A DNA stretch of 64,000 nucleotides, from assembly GCF_000959725.1 (NCBI RefSeq), contig NZ_CP009323.1, positions 4,030,001-4,094,000 on the forward strand, written 5' to 3'. The notes beneath the pieces were generated by a model. The model searched no databases and had not been told where the DNA came from. It saw only the letters and a program-made list of their open reading frames with translations. A program made the position numbers and the translations under genes. Positions 48,903 to 57,480 of this stretch are shown piece after piece. The first letter of the stretch is position 1. Each line of letters begins with the position of its first letter. Source of the DNA: Burkholderia gladioli (GTDB lineage: Bacteria; Pseudomonadota; Gammaproteobacteria; Burkholderiales; Burkholderiaceae).

Positions 48903-49274
48903 ATGAATCCCGTCTCGCTCGTCTGCATCGTCACCGGCGTGCTGCTCAACGCCTGCGCGCAACTGCTGCTGAAGGCCGGCGTCAATGCCGTCGGCCATTT
49001 CGAATTCTCGCGCGCCAACATCATCCCGGTCGGCTTCAAGATCGCCACCCAGTTGCCGATCATCGGCGGGCTGGGCTGCTACGTGCTGAGCGTGGTGGTC
49101 TGGATCGTCGGCCTGTCGCGCGTGGACGTCTCGATCGCCTACCCGATGCTCTCGCTCGGCTACGTGGTCAACGCCTTCGCCGCCTGGTACCTGTTCGGCG
49201 AGGTGCTGTCGATGCAGCGCCTGATCGGCATCGGCATCATCCTGATCGGCGTGCTGGTGCTCGCGCGCAGCTGA
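48903..49274 (+). CDS. arnE: SMR/EamA-like flippase subunit (ArnE-like)
   Basis: A 123-residue protein with four membrane helices, resembling small multidrug-resistance proteins and ArnE/ArnF, which flip undecaprenyl-phosphate-L-Ara4N to the periplasm. The ending GIILIGVLVLARS is SMR-like and helices 1 and 4 carry Gly/Ala motifs. Only one such gene is present, whereas E. coli needs both ArnE and ArnF, so it may work as a homodimer. It is 14 bases after arnT, in the same transcript. Confidence 0.8.
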   Translation: MNPVSLVCIVTGVLLNACAQLLLKAGVNAVGHFEFSRANIIPVGFKIATQLPIIGGLGCYVLSVVVWIVGLSRVDVSIAYPMLSLGYVVNAFAAWYLFGEVLSMQRLIGIGIILIGVLVLARS

Positions 49275-49446
49275 GCGCCAGGGAGCGGAAGGGGCGAGGA
49301 AGGGACCCAGCGACGGCACGAAGCCGCGGCATCGCGGCCTCTCCCTCTTCCCCCCACAAAAAGAGACGTTGTAATCTCGCGAACCAGTGTTTAATGCGCA
49401 TGCCGGATCGCATACGATCCAACCCCATTTAAAGACCATCGCCGCC

Positions 49447-50598
49447 ATGAGCCAGACATCCGTGCCGTTCTTGCCGCTCACCCGACCGGAAATCGACGAG
49501 GAAACCATCCAGGGCGTGACCGAGGTGCTCCGTTCCGGCTGGATCACCACCGGCCCGCAGAACCAGCGCTTCGAGGCCGCCCTGTCCGAGTATTGCGGCG
49601 GGCGCCCGGTACGCAGCTTCAACTCGGGCACCGCAACGCTCGAGATCGGCCTGCGCATCGCCGGCGTCGGCGCCGGCGATGAGGTGATCACCACCCCGGC
49701 GAGCTGGGTCGCCACCGCCAACGTGATCCTCGAGGTGGGCGCCACGCCGGTGTTCGTCGACATCGACCCGGCCACCCGCAACTTGGACCTGGACGCGCTC
49801 GAGCGCGCCATCACGCCGCGCACCAAGGCCGTGATCCCCGTCTATCTGGCCGGGCTGCCGGTCGATATGGACCGGCTCTACGCGATCGCGCGCGAACACA
49901 AGCTGCGCGTGATCGAGGACGCCGCGCAGGCGCTCGGCTCGACCTGGAAGGGCAAGCGCATCGGCGCGTTCGGCGACATCGTCTCGTTCAGCTTCCACCC
50001 GAACAAGAACGTCACCTCGATCGAGGGCGGCGCGCTGGTGCTCAACGACGAGGACGAGGCGATCCTGGCCCAGAAGTACCGCCTGCAGGGCGTGACGCGC
50101 ACCGGCCTGGACGGCATGGACTGCGACGTGCTGGGCGGCAAGTACAATCTGACCGATGTCGCGGCCCGAGTCGGCCTCGGCCAGCTCGCGCAGATCGAGC
50201 GTTTCACCGAGCAGCGCCGGCGCCTGGCGCGCGCCTATTTCGCCGCCTTCGAGGCGAGCCCGGCGGTGGCGCTGGGCGTGGGCCTGCCGCTCGCCGATTT
50301 CGAGCACGGCAACTGGCACATGTTCCAGATCACGCTGCCGCTGGAGCGGCTCTCGCTCACGCGCGGCGAATTCATGGCGCAACTGAAGGAAGCCGGCATC
50401 GGCTCGGGCGTGCACTACCCGGCGATCCACCTGTTCACGCTCTATCGCGCGCGCGGCTTCCACGAAGGCATGTTCCCGCACGCCGAGCGCTTCGGCGCGT
50501 CGACCGTCACCCTGCCGCTGTTTACGCAGATGAGCGAGGCGGACGTCGGGCGCGTGGTCGAGGCGATCAACCAGATTTGCGAACGATACGGAAAATAA
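49447..50598 (+). CDS. arnB: UDP-L-Ara4O C-4'' transaminase ArnB
   Basis: PLP aminotransferase that turns UDP-Ara4O into UDP-L-Ara4N using glutamate. The PLP lysine is Lys187 in SFSFHPNKNVTS, and FNSGTATLEIGLR and EDAAQALGSTWKGK are DegT/ArnB-type motifs. Length 383 is close to E. coli ArnB (379). The ATG at 49447 is 172 bases after the previous gene; a weak TTGTAA/TTTAAT pair there might be a second promoter. Confidence 0.94.
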   Translation: MSQTSVPFLPLTRPEIDEETIQGVTEVLRSGWITTGPQNQRFEAALSEYCGGRPVRSFNSGTATLEIGLRIAGVGAGDEVITTPASWVATANVILEVGATPVFVDIDPATRNLDLDALERAITPRTKAVIPVYLAGLPVDMDRLYAIAREHKLRVIEDAAQALGSTWKGKRIGAFGDIVSFSFHPNKNVTSIEGGALVLNDEDEAILAQKYRLQGVTRTGLDGMDCDVLGGKYNLTDVAARVGLGQLAQIERFTEQRRRLARAYFAAFEASPAVALGVGLPLADFEHGNWHMFQITLPLERLSLTRGEFMAQLKEAGIGSGVHYPAIHLFTLYRARGFHEGMFPHAERFGASTVTLPLFTQMSEADVGRVVEAINQICERYGK

Positions 50599-50604
50599 GC
50601 GGAA

Positions 50605-51612
50605 ATGACTCACCCTGAAACACGCGCCACGAACCCGGAAGTCTCAATCGTCATCCCCGTGTACAACGAGGAAGACGGGCTCGCCGCGCTCTTCGCCCGA
50701 CTGTATCCCGCGCTCGACGCGCTCGATGCAACGTACGAAGTGATCTTCATCAACGACGGCAGCCGCGACCGCTCGGCAGCCCTGCTCGCCGAGCAGTTCC
50801 GCAAGCGCCCCGACACCACGCGCGTGGTCCTGCTCAACGGCAACTATGGTCAGCACATGGCGATCCTCGCCGGCTTCGAGCAGTCGCGCGGCCAGATCGT
50901 GATCACGCTCGACGCCGACCTGCAGAACCCGCCCGAGGAGATCGGCAAGCTGGTGCACAAGATGCGCGAAGGCTACGACTACGTCGGCACGATCCGCATG
51001 CAGCGCCAGGACAGCCTGTTCCGCCGCAAGGCCTCGGCCGCGATGAACCGGCTGCGCGAGCGCATCACGCGCATCAAGATGACCGACCAGGGCTGCATGC
51101 TGCGCGCCTACAACCGCCAGATCATCGACACCATCAACCGCTGCGGCGAGGTCAACACCTTCATCCCGGCGCTGGCCTACACCTTCGCGCAGAACCCGAC
51201 CGAGATCGACGTCGCGCACGAGGAGCGCTTCGCGGGCGAATCGAAGTACTCGCTGTACAGCCTGATCCGCCTGAACTTCGACCTGGTCACCGGCTTCTCG
51301 GTGGTGCCGCTGCAATGGCTGTCCTTCGTCGGCGTGATCCTCTCGATCGGCTCGGCCGCGCTGTTCCTGCTGCTGCTGATCCGCCGCTTCATCGTCGGCG
51401 CGGAAGTCCAGGGCGTGTTCACGCTGTTCGCCATCACCTTCTTCCTGCTCGGCGTGATCATCTTCGCGCTGGGCCTGCTCGGCGAGTACATTGGCCGGAT
51501 CTACCAGCAGGTGCGCGCGCGGCCGCGCTACCTGATCCAGACCGTGCTCGAGGAGCGCGCCGAGCGCGCCCACCTGCCGCTGCCGGGCACCGCCGGCGAG
51601 GCCGCGCGATGA
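50605..51612 (+). CDS. arnC: Undecaprenyl-phosphate L-Ara4FN transferase ArnC
   Basis: GT2 glycosyltransferase that moves L-Ara4-formyl-N onto undecaprenyl phosphate at the cytoplasmic face. The nucleotide-binding region (SIVIPVYNEEDGL, VIFINDGSRDRS), the metal-binding TLDADLQNPPEE, and two C-terminal membrane helices (about residues 235-260 and 268-290) are as in ArnC. Length 335 versus 322 in E. coli. Starts 6 bases after arnB and overlaps the next gene by four bases. Confidence 0.95.
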   Translation: MTHPETRATNPEVSIVIPVYNEEDGLAALFARLYPALDALDATYEVIFINDGSRDRSAALLAEQFRKRPDTTRVVLLNGNYGQHMAILAGFEQSRGQIVITLDADLQNPPEEIGKLVHKMREGYDYVGTIRMQRQDSLFRRKASAAMNRLRERITRIKMTDQGCMLRAYNRQIIDTINRCGEVNTFIPALAYTFAQNPTEIDVAHEERFAGESKYSLYSLIRLNFDLVTGFSVVPLQWLSFVGVILSIGSAALFLLLLIRRFIVGAEVQGVFTLFAITFFLLGVIIFALGLLGEYIGRIYQQVRARPRYLIQTVLEERAERAHLPLPGTAGEAAR

Positions 51613-52565
51613 AGCCGCGCGCGGTCGTCTTCGCCTATCACAACGTCGGCGTGCGCTGCCTGCAGGTGCTGCTCGCGCGCGGCGTCGAGGTCGCCCTGGT
51701 GGTCACCCACGAGGACAGTCCGAGCGAGAACATCTGGTTCGGCAGCGTCGCCTCGGTGGCGCGCGAGCACGGCATCGCGGTGATCACGCCGGCCGATCCG
51801 GCCGGCGCGGAACTGCGCGAGGCAGTGGCCGCCGCGCAACCGGATTTCATCTTTTCGTTTTACTACCGGCACATGCTGCCGGTCGCGCTGCTCGCGCTGG
51901 CCGCGCGCGGCGCCTACAACATGCACGGCTCGCTGCTGCCGAAGTACCGCGGCCGCGTGCCGACCAACTGGGCGGTGCTGCGCGGCGAGACCGAGACCGG
52001 CGCGACCCTGCACGAGATGGCCGCCAAGCCCGACGCGGGCGCCATCCTCGGCCAGACCGCGGTGCCGATCCTGCCCGACGACACCGCCGCCCAGGTGTTC
52101 GACAAGGTCACCGTGGCCGCCGAGCAGACGCTCTGGCGCGTGCTGCCGGCGCTGCTGGCCGGCGAGGCGCCGCACCTGCCGAACGATCTCTCGCAGGGCA
52201 GCTACTTCGGCGGGCGCAAGCCCGAGGACGGCCGCCTTGACTGGTCGAAGCCGGCCGCCGAGGTCTACAACCTGATCCGCGCGGTCGCGCCCCCTTATCC
52301 GGGCGCCTTCACCGAGCTACACGGCCGCCGCTTCGTGGTGGCCCGCGCGCGCCTGGCCGCGCCCGGCTCGCCCGCCGCGCAAGCCGCGCGGGATTTGCCG
52401 CCGGGGCTGCACGTAAGCGATAATGCGCTATTCGGCGTCTGCGGCGACAGCCGCGCCGTCTCCATCCTCGAGCTGCGCGAGCAGCATCCTGGCCGTCCGG
52501 ACCACGAGACGGTCCTGTCTCCCGCTCAATTCGCGCAGTTCATTGATTCTTCCCGTCAGTCATGA
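51609..52565 (+). CDS. arnA: UDP-L-Ara4N formyltransferase (ArnA N-terminal domain as a separate gene)
   Basis: Formylates UDP-L-Ara4N with 10-formyltetrahydrofolate. Catalytic residues correspond to Asn104, His106 (YNMHGSLLPKYRG) and Asp142 (KPDAG). The 318-residue protein is the equivalent of E. coli ArnA residues 1-305. It is a stand-alone enzyme, coupled by ATGA overlaps on both sides to arnC and to the decarboxylase gene. Confidence 0.93.
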   Translation: MKPRAVVFAYHNVGVRCLQVLLARGVEVALVVTHEDSPSENIWFGSVASVAREHGIAVITPADPAGAELREAVAAAQPDFIFSFYYRHMLPVALLALAARGAYNMHGSLLPKYRGRVPTNWAVLRGETETGATLHEMAAKPDAGAILGQTAVPILPDDTAAQVFDKVTVAAEQTLWRVLPALLAGEAPHLPNDLSQGSYFGGRKPEDGRLDWSKPAAEVYNLIRAVAPPYPGAFTELHGRRFVVARARLAAPGSPAAQAARDLPPGLHVSDNALFGVCGDSRAVSILELREQHPGRPDHETVLSPAQFAQFIDSSRQS

Positions 52566-53617
52566 AAGCAAAAAAAGTCCTGATCCTCGGTGTGAACGGC
52601 TTCATCGGCCATCACCTGTCGAAGCGCATTCTTGAAACCACCGATTGGGAAGTGTTCGGGATGGACATGCAGACCGATCGGCTTGGCGATCTCGTCAACC
52701 ACGAGCGGATGCACTTCTTCGAAGGCGACATCACCATCAACAAGGAGTGGGTGGAGTATCACGTCAAGAAGTGCGACGTGATCCTGCCGCTGGTGGCGAT
52801 CGCCACGCCCGCCACCTACGTGCAGCAGCCGCTGCGCGTGTTCGAGCTCGACTTCGAGGCCAACCTGCCGATCGTGCGTTCGGCCGTCAAGTATCGCAAG
52901 CACCTGGTGTTTCCGTCGACCTCCGAGGTCTACGGCATGTGCTCGGACGAGCAGTTCGACCCGGATGCCTCGGCGCTGACCTACGGCCCGATCAACAAGC
53001 CGCGCTGGATCTACGCCTGCTCCAAGCAGCTGATGGACCGCGTGATCTGGGGCTACGGCATGGAAGGCCTGAACTTCACGCTGTTCCGTCCGTTCAACTG
53101 GATCGGCCCGGGCCTGGACTCGATCTACACGCCCAAGGAAGGCAGCTCGCGCGTGGTCACGCAGTTCCTCGGCCACATCGTGCGCGGCGAGAACATCAGC
53201 CTGGTGGACGGCGGCTCGCAAAAGCGCGCCTTCACGTATGTCGACGACGGCATCAGCGCGCTGATGAAGATCATCGAGAACCCGGACGGCATCGCCTCGG
53301 GCAAGATCTACAACATCGGCAACCCGCACAACAACTACTCGGTGCGCGAGCTGGCCAACAAGATGCTCGAGCTGGCCGCCGAATTCCCCGAGTACGCGGC
53401 CTCGGCCAAGCAGGTGCAGCTGGTCGAGACGACCTCCGGCGCCTACTACGGCAACGGCTACCAGGACGTGCAGAACCGCGTGCCGAAGATCGACAACACC
53501 ATGCAGGAACTCGGCTGGGCGCCGCAGTCGACCTTCGACGACGCGCTGCGCAACATCTTCGAGGCGTATCGCGGCCACGTGGCCGACGCGCGCGCCCTGG
53601 TCGAACAGCAAAACTGA
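52562..53617 (+). CDS. UDP-glucuronate C-4'' decarboxylase (ArnA C-terminal domain as a separate gene)
   Basis: NAD-dependent SDR enzyme that oxidises and decarboxylates UDP-glucuronate to UDP-Ara4O. The NAD motif GVNGFIG (residues 10-16), the conserved SFFEGDI equivalent, STSEVYG and the YxxxK catalytic pair in WIYACSKQLMDR are present, with the ArnA-type FRPFNWIGPGLDSIY segment. Length 351 residues. It overlaps the formyltransferase by ATGA. UDP-glucuronate must come from a Ugd located elsewhere. Confidence 0.93.
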   Translation: MKAKKVLILGVNGFIGHHLSKRILETTDWEVFGMDMQTDRLGDLVNHERMHFFEGDITINKEWVEYHVKKCDVILPLVAIATPATYVQQPLRVFELDFEANLPIVRSAVKYRKHLVFPSTSEVYGMCSDEQFDPDASALTYGPINKPRWIYACSKQLMDRVIWGYGMEGLNFTLFRPFNWIGPGLDSIYTPKEGSSRVVTQFLGHIVRGENISLVDGGSQKRAFTYVDDGISALMKIIENPDGIASGKIYNIGNPHNNYSVRELANKMLELAAEFPEYAASAKQVQLVETTSGAYYGNGYQDVQNRVPKIDNTMQELGWAPQSTFDDALRNIFEAYRGHVADARALVEQQN

Positions 53618-53621
53618 CGCC

Positions 53622-54518
53622 TTGGCCCGCATCGTCCTCAAGATCGACGTCGATACGCTGCGCGGCACGCGCGAGGGCGTGCCGAACCTGGCGCGCATCT
53701 TCGATCGCCATGCCGCGCGCGCGACCTTCCTGTTCAGCCTCGGCCCCGATCACACCGGCTGGGCGATGCGCCGCGTGCTGCGGCCCGGCTTCCTGAAGAA
53801 GGTCTCGCGCACCTCGGTGGTCGAGCATTACGGGATCCGCCAGCTGATGTACGGCGTGCTGCTGCCGGGGCCCGACATCGGGCGCCGCGCGGTGGGCGAG
53901 ATGCGCGCGATCCACGAGGCCGGCTTCGAATGCGGCATCCACACCTGGGACCACGTCTACTGGCAGGACAACGTGCGCAGCCGTGAACGCGAGTGGACGG
54001 CCCGCGAGATGGGCAAGAGCCACGCGCGCTTCATCGAGATCTTCGGCGCGCCGCCCGTCACGCACGGCGCGGCCGGCTGGCAGATGAACCCGGCCGCCTT
54101 CGAGCAGATCGACGCCTGGGGCATGCGCTACGCCTCCGACGGCCGCGGCCACGGGCCGTATCGCCCGGTGCTGGCGGGCCGCACGCTGGATCACGTGCAG
54201 TTGCCCACCACCCTGCCGACGCTCGACGAGGTGCTCGGCATCGACGGCATCGACGAATCGAACGTCGCCGCCCACCTGCTGGCGCGCACCGAGCACAATC
54301 CGCACGACCAGGTGTTCACGCTGCATGCCGAGCTCGAAGGCCAGAAGCTCGCGCCGGTGTTCGAGCAACTGCTGGCCGGCTGGCGCGCCCAGGGTCACAC
54401 CTTCGCGACGATGGGCGACTATCATGCCGCGCTGGACCTCGACTCGCTGCCATCGTACCCTGTCACGTGGGGCGAGATCCCCGGCCGCTCCGGCGAACTG
54501 ATCGTCCAGCCCGACTGA
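53622..54518 (+). CDS. arnD: 4-deoxy-4-formamido-L-arabinose-phosphoundecaprenol deformylase ArnD
   Basis: NodB-like polysaccharide deacetylase that removes the formyl group from undecaprenyl-P-L-Ara4FN before export. Metal and catalytic residues: KIDVDTLRGTREGVP with Asp9 and Asp11, and HTWDH as the two-histidine motif. The AAGWQ segment and the LPTLDEV region match E. coli ArnD. It starts with TTG, 4 bases after the preceding stop, 298 residues. Confidence 0.93.
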   Translation: MARIVLKIDVDTLRGTREGVPNLARIFDRHAARATFLFSLGPDHTGWAMRRVLRPGFLKKVSRTSVVEHYGIRQLMYGVLLPGPDIGRRAVGEMRAIHEAGFECGIHTWDHVYWQDNVRSREREWTAREMGKSHARFIEIFGAPPVTHGAAGWQMNPAAFEQIDAWGMRYASDGRGHGPYRPVLAGRTLDHVQLPTTLPTLDEVLGIDGIDESNVAAHLLARTEHNPHDQVFTLHAELEGQKLAPVFEQLLAGWRAQGHTFATMGDYHAALDLDSLPSYPVTWGEIPGRSGELIVQPD

Positions 54519-54600
54519 TCGCCAGCCGGCGCGCCGTCCTCTTTCCCGCCATGTCCGGCACGACGAAGCGTCGTGCCGCCGATAACAACAGGAGAATCCC

Positions 54601-55062
54601 GTGTCCGTCGAAATCGACCGTCAAATTCCCGATTTCACCGCACCGGCGACCGGCGGCGATTTCACGCTGTCGGCGCTGAACGGCAAGAAGCTCGTGCTGT
54701 ATTTCTACCCGAAGGACAATACGCCGGGCTGCACCACCGAAGGTTTGCAGTTCCGCGATCTGTACCCGAAGTTCAAGAAGGCCGGCGCCGAGATCGTCGG
54801 CGTCTCGCGCGACAGCCTGCGCTCGCACGACAATTTCAAGGCCAAGCTGGAACTGCCCTTCCCCTTGATCTCGGACCCCGATGAAACGCTCTGCGCGATG
54901 TTCGGCGTCATGAAACTGAAGAAAATGTATGGCAAGGAAGTGCGCGGCATCGAGCGCTCGACCTTCCTGATCGACGGCGACGGGGTACTGCGCCGCGAGT
55001 GGCGCGGCATCAAGGTGCCGGGCCACGTCGACGAGGTGCTCGGCGCTGTACAAGCGCTTTGA
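54601..55062 (+). CDS. bcp: Thiol peroxidase Bcp (peroxiredoxin Q)
   Basis: Peroxide reductase of the Bcp/PrxQ family, 153 residues. The peroxidatic Cys is Cys44 in NTPGCTTEG. The resolving Cys that E. coli Bcp has five residues later is Leu49 here; the only other nearby candidate is Cys in ETLCAMFG. The start is GTG (54601), with CAGGAGAA upstream. It lies 82 bases after arnD, and probably is not functionally linked to lipid A. Confidence 0.93.
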   Translation: MSVEIDRQIPDFTAPATGGDFTLSALNGKKLVLYFYPKDNTPGCTTEGLQFRDLYPKFKKAGAEIVGVSRDSLRSHDNFKAKLELPFPLISDPDETLCAMFGVMKLKKMYGKEVRGIERSTFLIDGDGVLRREWRGIKVPGHVDEVLGAVQAL

Positions 55063-55075
55063 GGCGGGTTATATT
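55047..55075 (+). promoter_or_regulatory. Candidate promoter of a small RNA after bcp
   Basis: TGTACA (55047-55052), a 17-base spacer and TATATT (55070-55075) match sigma-70 hexamers at 4 and 5 positions of 6. The -35 overlaps the end of bcp. Predicted start is near 55082. Confidence 0.5.
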
Positions 55076-55081
55076 GGGCCG

Positions 55082-55217
55082 CAATGAATGCCCGTCAGTC
55101 CACTCTTTTTCGTAGCTGCGCAGTCGGTCGGCGCGAGTTTCGTTGGCCCGTGACGCGCAGTGCTACGCAGCAAGAAGCCGAGCCGCTTGTCCCTGTTCGG
55201 GGGCAGCGGCTTTTTTC
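55082..55217 (+). ncRNA. Possible small RNA or phoH leader between bcp and phoH
   Basis: The 334-base gap after bcp holds no credible gene, but has a promoter (55047-55075), a long helix and a terminator. CGTAGC-TGCGC (55111-55121) pairs with GCGCA-gt-GCTACG (55155-55167). A terminator-like hairpin, AGCCGCT...AGCGGCT followed by TTTTTT, spans about 55191-55217. If the promoter and terminator work, the RNA is about 135 nt. It lies before phoH and could instead be a phoH leader with an attenuator. Confidence 0.4.
55181..55217 (+). terminator. Intrinsic terminator between bcp and phoH
   Basis: Imperfect stem around loop TGTTC: AGCCGCT-T-GTCCC pairs with GGGGGC-AGCGGCT, followed by six T residues (55211-55216). 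Confidence 0.65.
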
Positions 55218-55396
55218 ATGGTCTTTTGCGGCACGCTGCGCCCGCCGCGTCTCTTCCCGTCAAGGAGCTGACCGAAAACTAGGCGAACCGGCGATTTGAT
55301 ACTCCTGTGCGCCACCGCGCGCAAACTGCACGCCTCGCGTGACAGGATGCGAACCGCGGCGCACCCCAAGCGACACGATTCCTCTCGAGGGACACC

Positions 55397-57214
55397 ATGC
55401 CTTTGCCTACTCCCCCCAGCAAGCTCGGCAGTCTGCTGCCGCCCGACGAATACAAGGTGAAAGCGCGTCCGGCCAAGACCGCGAAACGCGCCGCCGAAGG
55501 GGACACGGCCAGCGCCGCCGCGGCCGACTACGCCAGCACCAGCGTCGCCGAACCGATGGCCGCCGCCGCCAACACGCCGGCCGCGCTGCACGCGGTCGAC
55601 AACGCCGCGCCCGCCAGCGCCCCGGCGCCGGCGCGCAGCCGCAAGTCCAGGCAGACCGCCGCCCTGCTCACGCCGGTACCGACCCCGGCGGCCGCGCCCA
55701 CCGCCCCAGCGGCGCCGGTCGCCCGCGCCGAGGCACCCGCCGGCCGCGCGCCCGCGACCCACGCCGCTCCTGCGCGCGAGGCCGGCAAGACCACACGCGG
55801 ACGCAAGGCCGCCGCGCTCGAGCAGCAGAAGCTGTTCGTGCTCGACACCAACGTGCTGATGCACGACCCGAGCAGCCTGTTCCGCTTCGAGGAGCACGAC
55901 GTCTATCTGCCGATGATGACGTTGGAGGAGCTCGACAACCACAAGAAGGGCATGTCCGAAGTGGCGCGCAACGCGCGCCAGGTCAGCCGCACGCTCGACG
56001 CGCTGGTGGCCGACGGCGGCCCGATCACGGCCGGCATTCCGCTGTCGCGCCTGGGCAGCCGCGAAGCGGTCGGCCGCCTGTACTTCCAGACCACGCTCAA
56101 CGATATCGAGCCGGTCGAGGGCCTGCCGCAGGGCAAGGCCGACAACCAGATCCTCGGCGTGGTGCGCGCGCTGCAGCGCGAGCGCAGCGACCGCCTGGTG
56201 GTGCTGGTGTCGAAGGACATCAACATGCGGATCAAGGCCCACGCGCTGGGCCTGCCCGCCGAGGACTACTTCAACGACCAGGTGCTCGAGGACACCGACC
56301 TGCTGTACTCGGGCGTGCGCGAGCTGCCGCAGGACTTCTGGACCAAGCATGCCAAGGGCATGGAGAGCTGGCAGGACACCAAGACGGGCACCACCTACTA
56401 CCGCGTGACGGGCCCGATGGTCGCCTCGATGCTGGTCAACGAGTTCGTGTTCCTCGAGCCGCAGAACGGCGAGCCGACCTTCCACGCGATCGTGCGCGAG
56501 CTCAACGGCAAGACGGCGCTGCTGCAGACGCTGCGCGACTACAGCCACCACAAGAACAACGTGTGGGGCATCGTGGCGCGCAACCGCGAGCAGAACTTCG
56601 CGCTGAACCTGCTGATGAACCCGGAGATCGACTTCGTCACGCTGCTCGGCCAGGCCGGTACCGGCAAGACCCTGGTCGCGCTGGCCGCGGGCCTGGCCCA
56701 GGTGCTCGACGACAAGCGCTACAACGAGATCATCGTGACGCGCGCGACGGTGCCGGTCGGCGAGGACATCGGCTTCCTGCCCGGTACCGAGGAAGAGAAG
56801 ATGCAGCCCTGGATGGGCGCCTTCGACGACAACCTGGAAGTGCTGCAGAAGACCGACGACGCGGCTGGCGAATGGGGCCGCGCGGCCACCCAGGAGCTGA
56901 TCCGCTCGCGCCTGAAGGTCAAGAGCATGAACTTCATGCGCGGTCGCACCTTCGTCGACAAGTACCTGATCATCGACGAGGCGCAGAACCTCACGCCCAA
57001 GCAGATGAAGACGCTGGTCACGCGCGCGGGCCCCGGCACCAAGATCGTCTGCCTCGGCAATATCGCGCAGATCGACACGCCCTACCTCACCGAGGGCAGC
57101 TCGGGCCTGACCTACGTGGTCGACCGCTTCAAGGGCTGGGGCCACAGCGGCCACGTCACGCTCGCGCGTGGCGAACGCTCGCGGCTGGCCGACTACGCGT
57201 CCGACATTCTCTGA
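55397..57214 (+). CDS. PIN-PhoH fusion protein (PhoH2-type)
   Basis: A 605-residue protein with, in order, a disordered Ala/Pro/Arg-rich N-terminus (1-145), a PIN endoribonuclease domain starting at FVLDTNVLMHD (Asp150 as catalytic acid; ELDNHKKG holds further acidic residues), and a PhoH-type ATPase with Walker A GQAGTGKT (about residues 417-424) and LIIDEAQNLTP Walker B. PhoH2 proteins are described as RNA helicases joined to an RNase. No VapB-like antitoxin gene sits before it here. ATG at 55397 with CGAGGGA upstream. Confidence 0.9.
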   Translation: MPLPTPPSKLGSLLPPDEYKVKARPAKTAKRAAEGDTASAAAADYASTSVAEPMAAAANTPAALHAVDNAAPASAPAPARSRKSRQTAALLTPVPTPAAAPTAPAAPVARAEAPAGRAPATHAAPAREAGKTTRGRKAAALEQQKLFVLDTNVLMHDPSSLFRFEEHDVYLPMMTLEELDNHKKGMSEVARNARQVSRTLDALVADGGPITAGIPLSRLGSREAVGRLYFQTTLNDIEPVEGLPQGKADNQILGVVRALQRERSDRLVVLVSKDINMRIKAHALGLPAEDYFNDQVLEDTDLLYSGVRELPQDFWTKHAKGMESWQDTKTGTTYYRVTGPMVASMLVNEFVFLEPQNGEPTFHAIVRELNGKTALLQTLRDYSHHKNNVWGIVARNREQNFALNLLMNPEIDFVTLLGQAGTGKTLVALAAGLAQVLDDKRYNEIIVTRATVPVGEDIGFLPGTEEEKMQPWMGAFDDNLEVLQKTDDAAGEWGRAATQELIRSRLKVKSMNFMRGRTFVDKYLIIDEAQNLTPKQMKTLVTRAGPGTKIVCLGNIAQIDTPYLTEGSSGLTYVVDRFKGWGHSGHVTLARGERSRLADYASDIL

Positions 57215-57238
57215 GCGGCGTTTCGCTCGGCGGCACCC

Positions 57239-57265
57239 AAAGCGCTCCCTAGGGAGCGCTTTTTT
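57239..57265 (+). terminator. Intrinsic terminator after phoH
   Basis: Palindrome AAAGCGCTCCCTAGGGAGCGCTTT (arms 57239-57250 and 57251-57262) ending in TTTTT, 25 bases after the stop. The centre must open to form a loop of about four bases. Confidence 0.8.
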
Positions 57266-57480
57266 CATGGTGGCGGCAATACTTGATCCATCCCCCTATT
57301 TCACCATGAGGCATTTGGGGCCAGGGTTTTTGCGCAAAAACTCCAATGCGCTGCTCAAAAATCGGGCAACTTCTCATGTCATTCATGAAGAATCCTTGCC
57401 GAAACCGCGCCGGAGCCACTACCATCCGATTTACCCGTGGTCATACGATAGGCGCCTCATTCGGCGCCTGCCCTCTTCCG

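Noticed and set aside
49275..49446. Independent promoter for arnB
   Set aside because: TTGTAA and TTTAAT are spaced only 15 bases and the first hexamer is weak; not strong enough to list as a feature.
55084..55299. 71-codon frame between bcp and phoH
   Set aside because: It crosses the terminator hairpin, lacks a ribosome site and matches no known family.
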